From NCBI GenBank assembly GCA_018434945.1, contig JAHDOI010000061.1, positions 1 through 64,000 on the forward strand: a stretch of 64,000 nt of DNA. The letters are read 5' to 3'. Origin of the DNA: Selenomonadales bacterium (lineage in GTDB: Bacteria; Bacillota; Negativicutes; Sporomusales; UBA7701). This document shows, in pieces, positions 1 through 8,980 of the stretch. The stretch's first letter is position 1. Each line of letters begins with the position of its first letter. The notes under the pieces are model-generated. The model had not been told where the DNA came from and did not search any database. It saw only the letters and a list, made by a program, of their open reading frames with translations. Both the position numbers and the translations under genes were made by a program.

Positions 1-45
1 CGTCGGGGGAAACATATACAATTCTATCCAAATGCCCACAAACCT

Positions 46-76
46 AAAACACACCTGACCTCGTCAGGTGTGTTTT
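46..76 (-). terminator. terminator overlapping the rlmD stop codon
   Basis: A perfect 13-bp inverted repeat (46-58 and 64-76) closes on a 5-nt loop and ends in a T run in both directions. The first arm on the minus strand encodes the last residues and the TGA stop of rlmD, so the gene ends inside its own terminator. It could also serve a plus-strand gene lying left of the window. Confidence 0.85.
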
Positions 77-1437
77 CTTTGCAGCCAAACTACCGACTCG
101 ACGTGAAATGTCTGCGGGAACATATCGACAGGCTGAATCTCTTGCACCCTGTACCCGCCGCCCGCCAAGATAGCCAGGTCGCGGGCCAGCGACGCGGGAT
201 TGCAGGAAACATACACGATCCGCTGCGGCCTCATGCCGACGAAGGTGTCAAGTACAGCCGGAGCGCAGCCGGCACGCGGCGGATCGACGACAATGGCGTG
301 AGGCTGCACGCCGCGCGCCCGCAGCCTGGGCATAACCTCAACCGCGTCGCCGACGATGTATTCCGTATTGCCGACGCCATTGGCGGCGGCGTTGGCGCGG
401 GCGTCTTCGACGGCATCGGCCACCACCTCGATCCCATAGACCTTGGCGGCTCGGCGGGCAAGAAAAAGCGTGATCGTGCCGGTACCGCAGTAGGCGTCGA
501 TAACAGTCTCCACGCCCGTAAGGCCGGCGTATTCCTCCGCCTTTCTGTACAGCACCGCCGCCTGCGCGGTGTTCACCTGAAAAAAGGACCTGGCCGAGAC
601 CCGGAACAGGAACTCGCCGATTCGGTCGACGATTGTATCCTCACCCCAGATCGTCGCCGTCTGCCGGCCGAGGATTACGTTGGTCCGCGCCGGGTTGACG
701 TTGTGAACTACGCTGACCAGTCCCGGTATATCGCGCCTCAGGCTGGCGACGATACTTTCCTTTTTGGGCAGGTCGGCAGTGGCGGTGACGATCACCGTCA
801 TCACCTCGCCGCTGGCTGTGCCCACTCGTCCGAGGACATGGCGGACGACACCGCGGCCGCTCTTCTCGTCGTACGGCGGAACACCGAGCCCGGCCAGCGT
901 GGCGCGGACGGTGCGGGCGATGGCATTGTTGGCGGCGTGCTGTATACAACAGTCGTCCACATCGACGATGTCGTGGCTGCCGGACGAGAAGCAGCCCACC
1001 GCCAGCCGGCCGCCCGCAAACCCCACCGGAAACTGCATCTTGTTGCGGTAGTACCAGGGCTCGACTGCGCCGATGGTTGGGTGGACGGTTACGTCGCGCA
1101 GTTTACCGATACGGGAAACGGCGTCAATCACCGTCTGGCGTTTCGCGGCCAACTGCGCCGGATACGACAAATGCTGTAGCTGACAGCCGCCGCAGCGCTG
1201 GTAAACGGCGCAGCGCGGCGCCACGCGGTCGGGCGAAGGCACCAGCACCTCGTCGAGGCGGGCCTTGGCGTAATTCTGCTTCACGACCTCGGCGGTGGCC
1301 GCCACCCTTTCGCCCGGTAACGCTCCGGGCACGAAGACGGTGAAGCCGTGGTACCGGCCCACGCCTTCACCGCTATGCCCCAGGCTGGTTATTTCGAGCT
1401 CGTATTCCCCGCCGCGCTCGACAGGCTGCATGCTCAT
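64..1437 (-). CDS. rlmD: 23S rRNA (uracil-5-)-methyltransferase, RlmD/RumA type
   Basis: This 457-residue protein methylates a uridine of 23S rRNA (U1939 or U747 type) with S-adenosylmethionine. A TRAM RNA-binding domain covers residues 3-65. Cysteines 76, 82 and 85 (CxxxxxCGGC) plus C163 or C164 are placed as the 4Fe-4S ligands of RumA enzymes. The SAM-binding motif DAYCGTGT lies at 314-321 and the catalytic cysteine is C412 in VSCNP. Length and motif order are normal. The start ATG overlaps the TGA of the upstream Lon-like gene as ATGA, which suggests translational coupling. Firmicutes often carry several paralogues, so the exact target uridine is not fixed by sequence. Confidence 0.93.
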   Translation of the reverse strand: MSMQPVERGGEYELEITSLGHSGEGVGRYHGFTVFVPGALPGERVAATAEVVKQNYAKARLDEVLVPSPDRVAPRCAVYQRCGGCQLQHLSYPAQLAAKRQTVIDAVSRIGKLRDVTVHPTIGAVEPWYYRNKMQFPVGFAGGRLAVGCFSSGSHDIVDVDDCCIQHAANNAIARTVRATLAGLGVPPYDEKSGRGVVRHVLGRVGTASGEVMTVIVTATADLPKKESIVASLRRDIPGLVSVVHNVNPARTNVILGRQTATIWGEDTIVDRIGEFLFRVSARSFFQVNTAQAAVLYRKAEEYAGLTGVETVIDAYCGTGTITLFLARRAAKVYGIEVVADAVEDARANAAANGVGNTEYIVGDAVEVMPRLRARGVQPHAIVVDPPRAGCAPAVLDTFVGMRPQRIVYVSCNPASLARDLAILAGGGYRVQEIQPVDMFPQTFHVESVVWLQRKHT

Positions 1438-3863
1438 GTGCCGCCATCCTTCGGGCCGGGCTCCTCAGCCGATTTACCCATCTTGATCAGCGTTTCGGTG
1501 TAGGCGGCCAGCTGCTTGCCGACAAGGTGGTGAATCGTGCCGGGCGGAAAAACCCCATCGGCACCCTTCTCCCCTGCCGGCACGCCGGTGAGAATTTCAA
1601 TCCCCTCGTCGATCGTCGCCACCGGCCAGATATGGAACTTCCCGTCTCTGACCGCTGCGATCACCTCGTCGTCGAGAGTGAGGTTGGAAATGTTCTGGTG
1701 AGGAATCATAACGCCCTGGCGGCCTGTCAGCCCCTTGATTTTGCACACCGCGAAGAAGCCCTCGATCTTTTCCGTAGCCCCGCCGATGGGCTGGATCTCG
1801 CCTTTTTGATTTACCGACCCGGTCACGGCGATATACTGACGGATAGGTACGCCCGCCAGACTGGACAGGATGGCGTACAACTCGGTGCTCGAAGCGCTGT
1901 CGCCGTCCACCCCGTCATAAAGCTGCTCGAAAGTCAGGCTGGCGGTGAGGGTGAGCGGCCGCTCCTGGGCGTACTGCTGCCCCAGGTACCCGCCGAGGAT
2001 CATTACCCCCTTGCTGTGGCTGGTACCGCTCATTTTGGTTTCCCGTTCGATGTTCACGACCCCGCTCTTGCCGAGAAACGTGTTGGCCGTTATCCGCGAC
2101 GGCTTGCCGAACATATACTCGCCGACCGACAGCACCGCCAGGCCGTTTACCTGGCCGACCTTCTCGCCGTCGGTGTCGATCAGCAGCTTGCCGTCGGCGA
2201 ACATCTCCTGCAGCTTTTCCTCGTACTTGTTGTAGCGGAAGCGTTTCTCCTCAATCGCCCGGGCCACGTGTCCCGCCCCCACCAACTCGGCGCCGTCGAC
2301 GCTCGCCCAGGCATCCGCTTCGCACAAAAGCTCGACGACCTCGCTGAAGCGAGTGGTGAACTTCTGCTGGCTGCCTGACAGACGGGTGGCGTACTCTACC
2401 ACCCTGGCCACCGCCGCCCGCTCGAAGTGCTTCAGTTTTTCCCTCTGAACGGTGGAGGCGACGAACCCGGCCAACTTGCCGATGTTGGCCTCATTGTTGG
2501 GCATCTCGGTGTCGAAATCGGCGTAGACCTTGAACAGCTTGCGGAAATCCTCGTCGTAATTGAAGATCATGTGGTACAGATATGGATTGCCGATGAGGAT
2601 GACTTTAACGTTAACCGGGATCGGCTCCGGCTTTACCGACGCCATCGCCAACATTCCGTACTGTTCGCCGAGGTTTTCGATATGGAGCTTCCTCGTCTTG
2701 AGGACGCGCTTCAGCCCCTCCTAGGCGCCCATATTGGCGAGGATATCCTTGACGTTGATGATGAGGTAGCCGCCGTTGGCCCTGTGCAGGGCTCCCGGCT
2801 TGACCATCGAAAAATCGGTGTTGACGACACCCATCCGGGCCTCGTACTCCACCCGGCCGATCAGATTGTAGTAAGTCGGGTTGACCTCTACCACCACGGG
2901 GGCGCCCGCCAGCTCCCGGTTGTCGACAAGCAGATTGACCTGGTATTTGTCCTTCACAGCCTCCTGCATACTCTTGCGGAACATCAGCAGCGGATTGCTT
3001 TCGTCCTCCGCTGACGGCTTGAAATCGTTGATGTTCTTGACAACGTCGTTCTTCACGGCTTCAAGGTAGTCCACGACCGCCTCGAAGGCAGCGTACTTGG
3101 CCTTTAGTTCGTCGATGAAGTGGCCGACGGCAAACAGCCCGACCTTGGAATCGAGGCCCTTCAGTTCCTCACGCGCCTCCCGCTCCAGGTGCTGCACCTG
3201 GCGGATGGCCTCCATGGCCTTCTCGTGAACAGCCAGCATCCGTTTCTCGATCATTTCCTTCTTATCGCGGTCAAGCTGCTGAAACTCCTCAGGAGTCAGC
3301 GGCTTGCCGCCCTCGACCGGCAGCCCCACGAATCCGGTTGTCGTCCACTGTGGCATAATGCCGTGCTGGTCGGCCTGTTGGCCGAACACGTCCATCACCT
3401 GGCCGCGGCTGTCCTGAAATTTTTTCATGATCGCCGCCTTGGCCTGCTCGTATTCTTCACCGCTGAAGACTTTGGGAATATCGTTCTTGAGATCGTCGAC
3501 CAGTTCCCGCATATCCTGCCGGAAAACGCTGCCCATACCGGCCGGCAGGCTGAGTGCGACCGGCTGGCCGGCATTCTCGAAATTATTCACATAACACCAA
3601 TCTGGCGGCACCGGTTCGCCGCAGGCGACCTTGGTCACCGCCGCCTTGGCGTAAGTGATCTTGCCGGTCCCAACCAGACCTGACACATAAATGTTATACC
3701 CGAAGTTTTTGGCGTACAGACCGAATTCGATAGCCTTCACGGCCCGTTCCTGGCCGATCATGACATCCAGCGGCGGCACCGAGGCTGTCGATTCGAACGG
3801 GAGACTAGTCTCGGCACAGAAATAACGGAGTTTCTCTGGCGGCAGTTCCAGCCGTTTGGTCAT
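1434..3863 (-). pseudogene. Lon-like AAA+ serine protease interrupted by an in-frame amber codon
   Basis: Two open segments (3863-2724 and 2720-1434) lie in the same frame and are separated only by a TAG at 2723-2721. The codons after it continue the family sequence, and the position is normally the Trp of an AWEGLKR-type motif, so one G-to-A change (TGG to TAG) explains the break. Read through, the product has 809 residues, the usual size for this LonB-related S16 family. Residues 61-68 hold the P-loop SGLVGTGK, but the next residue is Ile69 where Ser/Thr is usual. The protease dyad is Ser656 (GDSAS) and Lys699 (ATEKIEGF). The start is the ATG with GGAGG nine bases upstream. As written, only a 380-residue ATPase half is made unless the codon is suppressed or translation restarts at 2654. 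A sequencing error remains possible. Confidence 0.85.
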
Positions 3864-3867
3864 TCCT

Positions 3868-3966
3868 TCAAACCTCCTCGCCAAAACTCGCCTCCAGGGC
3901 GGACAACATGTCGGCATACGGTGCGGATTCTTTCCTTATCCGCCTTATGCAGGCTTGAGAAGTCAT
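3868..3966 (-). CDS. small protein or leader peptide, 32 aa, before the Lon-like gene
   Basis: A 32-codon frame starts at ATG 3966 with the strong ribosome site GGGAGG placed correctly and stops at 3868, four bases before the Lon-like start at 3863. The Lon-like ribosome site lies inside its last codons. The peptide is charged, with no membrane segment (it begins MTSQACIRRIRKESAPYADM). I recognise no family. Position and spacing fit a translated leader or a small co-translated partner. Evidence is limited to the ribosome site and the tight packing. Confidence 0.45.
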   Translation of the reverse strand: MTSQACIRRIRKESAPYADMLSALEASFGEEV

Positions 3967-4035
3967 TTACTTTCCTCCCTTTGGCGTTTGTGGATAAATA
4001 TTCTTTTTCTCAAGCCTGTATTCCTTTTTCGCTTC

Positions 4036-4281
4036 TCAGCCCGCCCATTCCACATCCTGGCTGCCGCAGACGAGGCAGGTGTCGAAATAATCCGCCGGCT
4101 GGCCACCGGCGGCTCTGGCGGTTGCCTTGTCGGCCCCGAGACGGGTAAGGGTGATAAGCTCGCCGCCGGTGTCGAAATCGCCGAGGAGACCGGAAGCGAA
4201 CCCGTTGGCGGTCGGGGCGGCAGGCGGAACGCTGCTGGCGGCAAACAGGCGGCGGTTTCCACAGGAACGGCAGTAAGGCAT
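4036..4281 (-). CDS. small zinc-ribbon-like protein, 81 aa
   Basis: The 81-residue product has two CxxC knuckles, CRSC near the N-terminus (residues 4-7) and CLVC near the C-terminus (residues 70-73). This arrangement can hold one zinc ion, as in zinc ribbons. Between them is a low-complexity Ala/Pro stretch and a DFDTGGELITL segment. The start chosen is ATG 4281, preceded by AAGGGGGTG. A longer frame reaching 4443 has no better ribosome site and would overlap the CPBP gene. It lies 17 bp behind that membrane protease gene and is probably co-transcribed with it. The function is unknown. Confidence 0.6.
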   Translation of the reverse strand: MPYCRSCGNRRLFAASSVPPAAPTANGFASGLLGDFDTGGELITLTRLGADKATARAAGGQPADYFDTCLVCGSQDVEWAG

Positions 4282-4298
4282 GGCGACACCCCCTTCAT

Positions 4299-4979
4299 TT
4301 AGATAAGCGGCACATTGTAAAACAGCATTGCGATCTTGGTTGTGTTGATGAAAGAATGCGCGGCGATCGAGGCCAGCAGCGATCCTGTCCAGTGGTAGAG
4401 AACGGCTAGGCCGACGCCTACGACCACCATCTCGGCCAACCAATAGGGATTAAAGTGAAAAAGGGCGAAGATGGCGGCGCTCATCACCGCCCCGCCCCAC
4501 AGCCCGAAACGATCCCGGAGGGCCGTGAATGTGAACAGACGGTAAAGCACCTCCTCGGCGACCGGCGCCGCCAAACCGGCCAAAAACAGCGGCAGCAGCA
4601 GATCGCGCCACGAAAAAGCCTGCTCGACCATCGCCAGTAGCGGATGCTGGGTCGGGGACAGGAAAAGCACCGTGGTATAGATGCGCTCGGTGAACAGGCT
4701 GACGGCAAGAAGAACGACGCCGCCCCCCAGTCCGGCGGCGAGGTTGCGCATCGGCCTGGCGAAAGCCAGACCCCAGGCGGTTAGGGTGCCCCCGTGGCGG
4801 TGGACGGCAAACCAAACGAGACCGACGACCACCAGGCGGTCGGTCACTTCCGCCACCGGCGGCGGCGCGGCGAAGAACAGCGGATACACGAACCTCACGA
4901 CGATAAAACCCACCGCCAGGCGCAGAAAATGGACAAGAGCCACATCCCTGATGTTCCACGGCGCTTTGCCTCGCAGCAT
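4299..4979 (-). CDS. CPBP-family intramembrane metalloprotease (Abi-like)
   Basis: The 226-residue integral membrane protein has about six hydrophobic segments and the three CPBP motifs in order: EEVLYR, FALFHF and HSFINT. These supply the Glu, Glu, His and His/Asn residues used by Rce1-type intramembrane proteases. Family members cut prenylated proteins or peptides, process bacteriocins or give self-immunity, and the substrate here cannot be told. AAGGAGG lies just before the ATG. It is the first gene of a two-gene unit with the zinc-ribbon protein; the gap to the M42 peptidase gene carries inverted repeats only. Confidence 0.85.
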   Translation of the reverse strand: MLRGKAPWNIRDVALVHFLRLAVGFIVVRFVYPLFFAAPPPVAEVTDRLVVVGLVWFAVHRHGGTLTAWGLAFARPMRNLAAGLGGGVVLLAVSLFTERIYTTVLFLSPTQHPLLAMVEQAFSWRDLLLPLFLAGLAAPVAEEVLYRLFTFTALRDRFGLWGGAVMSAAIFALFHFNPYWLAEMVVVGVGLAVLYHWTGSLLASIAAHSFINTTKIAMLFYNVPLI

Positions 4980-5053
4980 TATTTCGCCTCCTTGTCGGCA
5001 GGGTCACAGTACCATTATGCGCGGGCCATTTTCGTTTCATGCATTAGAAAACT

Positions 5054-5090
5054 TTGCTTCGCCAAGCCTCTTGAGGCGCTGGCGAAGCAA
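5054..5090. repeat. inverted repeat upstream of the CPBP gene
   Basis: The 11-bp arms TTGCTTCGCCA (5054-5064) and TGGCGAAGCAA (5080-5090) enclose a second short inverted repeat GCCTC/GAGGC, giving a long hairpin. On the minus strand it is followed by AGTTTTCT, so it may be a weak terminator after the M42 gene. Confidence 0.5.
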
Positions 5091-5138
5091 CAGTGCACTT
5101 GTATATGTCGGAAATGTTGTCTTTCTGTCAACCGAAGC

Positions 5139-5181
5139 GGGGCTGCCTAAAAAGCCCATCAGGAGGTTTTCAGGCAGCCCC
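5139..5181 (-). terminator. inverted repeat after the M42 peptidase gene
   Basis: The 10-bp arms GGGGCTGCCT and AGGCAGCCCC face each other across 23 bases, 25 bases downstream of the peptidase stop. No clear T run follows, so termination is likely but not certain. Confidence 0.5.
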
Positions 5182-5206
5182 GCTATTTATGAGTCGCAGG
5201 CAATCG

Positions 5207-6301
5207 TTAAAAAAACTTCGTCAAATCGCCGACCGCGTTTGCCGTCAGCCGGCGCAAATAGGCATCAAGCAGGGCGGCGGTGTTGGCGATGTCGCCGATG
5301 TCCGCTACCTCCACCGGAGCGTGGCTGCAGCGCCGTGGCATGAAGATCCCGCCGCTGGGCACGCCCTCGCCCGAGTATGCGACCGTGGCCGCGTCCGTCC
5401 AGGTGCGGAAGACATCCTCCTGGTAGGGGATGCCGGCTTCTTCGGCGGCGCCTCGCAGCCCGCGCACGATCTTCGCGCTGTATACGGCGCCGAGCATGGC
5501 ATGGCTCAGGAAATCGGCCGAGCGGATTACAGGCCCGCCGCCCAGCCTCGCTGCCGACTGCTGGGGCGGGGTGTAAGGATCGGCCGCCGGCACGGTGTCC
5601 AGGCAGAGCGCGATATCGGGTTTCAGCCGCTGGGCAGCCACCTTAGCGCCGCGGGAGCCGATTTCCTCCTGCGCGGTGGCTACGAGACAAAGGGTATATG
5701 GCAGCGGCTCGGCAGCCATAGCCTCGGCCACCGCGAGCAGCACGGCGCAGCCGGCCCGGTCGTCGATAGCCTTGCACGTGAAACGGCCGCCTGCGAGGAG
5801 ATCGAAGTGGCGGCGATAGACGATCGAGTCCCCGACCCTTATGCCCATCGCTGCAACGTCGGCGGCCGAATCGGCGCCGACATCCAGCCACAGGTCGCCG
5901 ATGTTCACCGGCCGGGCCAGTTCCTCCGGCGTCATCAGGTGACGGCTTTTGATGCCGATGACGCCAACATGTACGGTGCCGTCGCCGGTAATCACCTCGA
6001 CTTTTGTATCAAGCAGCACCCGTTCGTCGAGGATGCCGTTGGCCTCGAAATAGATATAGCCCTGGTCGTTTATGTACTTGACGAACATTCCCACCTCATC
6101 GGTATGGGCCGACACCATCACCTTGCGCTCACCCTGACCGAAAAAGGCGTACACGTTGCCGACGGCGTCCGCCTCCACCCGCGAAGCGTAGCGGCGGAAT
6201 GCTTCGGCCATGTAGGCCGCCACCGCCTGCTCGCGCCCTGCTCCGCCCGGCAGCGCGGTTAGCTCGCGAATAAGGGTCAGGAGTTTTTCCTTATCCATCA
6301 T
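5207..6301 (-). CDS. M42 family metallo-aminopeptidase
   Basis: The 364-residue enzyme has the M42 (glutamyl aminopeptidase/cellulase M) layout. Metal and catalytic residues appear as AHTDEVG, KAIDDRAGC, AQEEIGSRGA, LDTVPA and SHAPVEV, matching the His, Asp, Glu-Glu, Asp and His sites for two metal ions. Enzymes of this family are cytosolic, often dodecameric, and remove N-terminal residues from peptides. The ATG (6301) overlaps the TGA of the upstream diguanylate cyclase as ATGA; a second ATG follows at once. It is the last gene of the pcrA-lig-gat operon. The exact specificity is not predictable. Confidence 0.9.
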   Translation of the reverse strand: MMDKEKLLTLIRELTALPGGAGREQAVAAYMAEAFRRYASRVEADAVGNVYAFFGQGERKVMVSAHTDEVGMFVKYINDQGYIYFEANGILDERVLLDTKVEVITGDGTVHVGVIGIKSRHLMTPEELARPVNIGDLWLDVGADSAADVAAMGIRVGDSIVYRRHFDLLAGGRFTCKAIDDRAGCAVLLAVAEAMAAEPLPYTLCLVATAQEEIGSRGAKVAAQRLKPDIALCLDTVPAADPYTPPQQSAARLGGGPVIRSADFLSHAMLGAVYSAKIVRGLRGAAEEAGIPYQEDVFRTWTDAATVAYSGEGVPSGGIFMPRRCSHAPVEVADIGDIANTAALLDAYLRRLTANAVGDLTKFF

Positions 6302-7539
6302 TTTCCCTCCTGCGGTTTATCATTTTCCTGGTCAGCTTCCGTTACAACACGGTTGCGGCCCAGCTGCTTGGCTTTGTATAGGGCCTGGTCGGCCCGCGCG
6401 ATGACCGCCAGCGGCTGGCCGTCAGCTTCCGGCAGGACGCTGGCCGCACCGAGGCTGACGGTAACCACAGGCCTGACCTTTGAGGCGGCGTGGGGTATAC
6501 CCAGTCCCTCGACCGCCGCCCGCAGACGTTCCGCCACCGCCACCGCGCCGCCGGCGTCAGTGTCGGGGAGAACGACGGCGAACTCCTCGCCGCCGTAACG
6601 GGCGACAAGATCGGTTGCCCGCTGGATACCGCCGCTGAGCGCAGACGCCACTTGGCGGAGACACTCGTCACCCGCCTGATGGCCGTAAGTATCGTTATAG
6701 AGTTTAAAATGATCTACGTCGGCCATTATGACGGTGAGCGGCTGTTTGGACCTTACCGCCCGCTGCCACTCGGCGACGAAAAAGTCGTCGAACAGCCGGC
6801 GATTGGCGACCCCGGTCAGCCCGTCGACATTCGACAGCCGCGTAAGTTCCGCGTTGGCGGCCGCGAGTTGTTCGGCCTCCAGGCTGATGGCGCGGGCCGC
6901 CGGCTGAAATATGAAAAGGAACTCGAAAATTAGCACCAGCAGCATCACGGATAGACCGGCCGCCCCCACGCCGTTGATCTCTCTCTGCTTTGCCTCGCTT
7001 TCGCCCTGGAGCCTGTCGACCACCTGATTCATATAGTCGACAAGTTCGGCGGCGGCGGCGACGATTCTTGCCTGGCGATAATACTGCGTCTCAAGCTCAC
7101 TGTCAGGCACGGTTGCCAGCATCGTTACTTCCCGCAGAAAAGCCGTCAACTTATCCTCGATGCTGTAAGGCGGATCGAAGAACATTGCCCGTACCCCTGG
7201 CGGCAGATTGCCGGGCAAGCCGAGCGCGGGGTCGCCGTACAACAGCCCGCGATGGGCTGCCTCCATCTGGGAAACGGTGTGGTGCGTCTCCATCCTTATC
7301 AAGTTCCGCAACTCGCCGCTGTCCGTATCCGTAAGGCGCAGGCTGAGGAGGGCCGCCTTCTGGGTCAGCATCCGCTGCCGGCCGCTGACGTTGATGATCG
7401 CCGCCGTAGCGTTTTCGGACTCAATAAGACTGTTTAAAGCAAAAAAGTTGACTAACGCCAGGACGGCGATGATCGTCAGGCCTGCGATGTATCTTATCCT
7501 CAACGACCGGACATCCACGCTTTTCGCTACCGCCTGCAT
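6298..7539 (-). CDS. membrane diguanylate cyclase with PilJ-type sensor
   Basis: The protein makes cyclic di-GMP. One N-terminal transmembrane helix is followed by an extracytoplasmic domain with the PilJ/NarX-like signature NVSGRQRMLTQ, a second transmembrane helix near residue 205, a short linker and a C-terminal GGDEF domain. The active loop is GGEEF. An RATD motif lies five residues before it, which is the product-binding inhibitory I-site, so both catalysis and feedback inhibition look intact. The start at 7539 avoids overlap with gatB; an upstream ATG at 7575 would overlap the gatB 3' end by 32 bases. Its place between gatB and a peptidase gene gives no clue to the signal sensed. Confidence 0.88.
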   Translation of the reverse strand: MQAVAKSVDVRSLRIRYIAGLTIIAVLALVNFFALNSLIESENATAAIINVSGRQRMLTQKAALLSLRLTDTDSGELRNLIRMETHHTVSQMEAAHRGLLYGDPALGLPGNLPPGVRAMFFDPPYSIEDKLTAFLREVTMLATVPDSELETQYYRQARIVAAAAELVDYMNQVVDRLQGESEAKQREINGVGAAGLSVMLLVLIFEFLFIFQPAARAISLEAEQLAAANAELTRLSNVDGLTGVANRRLFDDFFVAEWQRAVRSKQPLTVIMADVDHFKLYNDTYGHQAGDECLRQVASALSGGIQRATDLVARYGGEEFAVVLPDTDAGGAVAVAERLRAAVEGLGIPHAASKVRPVVTVSLGAASVLPEADGQPLAVIARADQALYKAKQLGRNRVVTEADQENDKPQEGK

Positions 7540-7543
7540 GCCG

Positions 7544-8977
7544 CTATATCCGTTCGCGCAGCAGCTTGTTGACAAGCTCGGGGTTGGCGCGGCCCTTCGT
7601 CTCCTTCATGATCTGACCGACGAGAAAGCCCAGCGCCCTTTCCTTGCCAGCCTTGAAATCGGCCACCGACTGCGGATTGGCGGCGATAACCTTCTCCACT
7701 ATCGCGACAACCTCCCCCTCGTCGGAAATCTGCACAAGGCCCTGCTCCTTCACGATGACGGCGGCGTCCTTGCCGCTGGCCCACATCTCCTCGAACACCG
7801 TCTTGGCAATCTTGCCCGAGACGGTGCCCTTGGCCTGGAGGTCGATAAGCGCCGCCAGCTGGCCCGGGGCCACAGGGCATTCTTCGATCTCCCGGCCCGC
7901 GGCGTTGAGGTGCCTCGAAAGCTCGCCCATGATCCAATTGGCCGCCGCCTTGGCGTCCGCGCCGGCAGCCACGGTGGCGTCGAAAAAGTCAGCCATCGCC
8001 CGGCTCGCCGTGATGACACCGGCATCGTAGCCCGACAGGCCGTATTCCTTCATGAGGCGGGCCTGTCGGGCGTCAGGCAACTCGGGGAGGCTGCGCCTAA
8101 TGTCCTCGACCCAGGTCGAATCGACTACCATCGGCACGAGGTCGGGCTCGGGGAAATAACGGTAATCGTGGGCCTGTTCCTTGCTCCTCAGCGACACCGT
8201 CTGGCCGCGGGCATCGTCCCACGAACGCGTCTCCTGCACGATGCGGCCGCCTTCGTCAAGCACCTCCGCCTGGCGGAGCGCTTCGTATTCGAGGCCCTTC
8301 TGCACAGCCTTGAAAGAGTTCAGGTTTTTGATCTCTGCCTTGGTACCAAGCTTGGTTTCCCCCTTCGGCCGGAGCGAGATGTTGGCGTCGCAGCGCAGGC
8401 TGCCCTCCTCCATCTTGCAGTCCGAGACGTCGATATACTGCAGAATGGCCTTGAGTTTTTCGAGGTAGGCCTTGGCCTCCTCCGCCGAGCGGATATCCGG
8501 CTCGGAAACGATCTCCAGCAGCGGCACCCCGGTGCGGTTATAATCGACGAGGGTATAGTCGGCCTTGGCGATCGTACCGGCGTGAACAAGTTTGCCGGCG
8601 TCTTCCTCCATGTGGACGCGGGTGATGCCGATGCGTTTGGTTTCGCCGGCCACCTCGACATCGAGGTGCCCGTCCACGGCGATCGGCAGATCGTATTGAG
8701 AGGTCTGGAAGTTCTTCGGCAGGTCGGGATAGTAGTAATTTTTACGGTCGAACTTGCTGAACGGCAGTATTCGGCAATTAAGGGCCAGGCCGGTGCGGAC
8801 GGCGAACTCCAGCACCTTGGCGTTCAAGACCGGCAGGACGCCGGGCAGGCCGAGGCAGACCGGACATACGTTGGTATTCTGTTCAGCGCCGAACGAGGTG
8901 CTGCAGCCGCAGAAAATCTTCGAAGCGGTTTTCAGTTCGGTATGAACTTCGAGGCCGATGACGACTTCGTATTCCAT
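7544..8977 (-). CDS. gatB: Asp-tRNA(Asn)/Glu-tRNA(Gln) amidotransferase subunit B
   Basis: GatB is the kinase and tRNA-binding subunit of GatCAB, which converts Glu-tRNA(Gln) and Asp-tRNA(Asn) to the amidated forms. The 477-residue protein begins with the standard [15 protein letters not shown]. It has a zinc site CGC...CPVC near residues 23-41, the cradle domain in the middle and the YqeY-like helical tail at the C-terminus. It follows gatA by 3 bp within the order gatC-gatA-gatB. Presence of the full set implies that Gln-tRNA and/or Asn-tRNA is made by the indirect route. Confidence 0.97.
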   Translation of the reverse strand: MEYEVVIGLEVHTELKTASKIFCGCSTSFGAEQNTNVCPVCLGLPGVLPVLNAKVLEFAVRTGLALNCRILPFSKFDRKNYYYPDLPKNFQTSQYDLPIAVDGHLDVEVAGETKRIGITRVHMEEDAGKLVHAGTIAKADYTLVDYNRTGVPLLEIVSEPDIRSAEEAKAYLEKLKAILQYIDVSDCKMEEGSLRCDANISLRPKGETKLGTKAEIKNLNSFKAVQKGLEYEALRQAEVLDEGGRIVQETRSWDDARGQTVSLRSKEQAHDYRYFPEPDLVPMVVDSTWVEDIRRSLPELPDARQARLMKEYGLSGYDAGVITASRAMADFFDATVAAGADAKAAANWIMGELSRHLNAAGREIEECPVAPGQLAALIDLQAKGTVSGKIAKTVFEEMWASGKDAAVIVKEQGLVQISDEGEVVAIVEKVIAANPQSVADFKAGKERALGFLVGQIMKETKGRANPELVNKLLRERI

Positions 8978-8980
8978 CTT

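Noticed and set aside
2721-2723. The amber codon read as pyrrolysine.
   Set aside because: The family has Trp at this place and pyrrolysine is known mainly in methylamine methyltransferases; no pyl genes are in the window.
3963-4298. A 111-codon minus-strand frame overlapping the zinc-ribbon gene.
   Set aside because: Proline/serine-rich shadow in another frame with no ribosome site; the zinc-ribbon frame has both.
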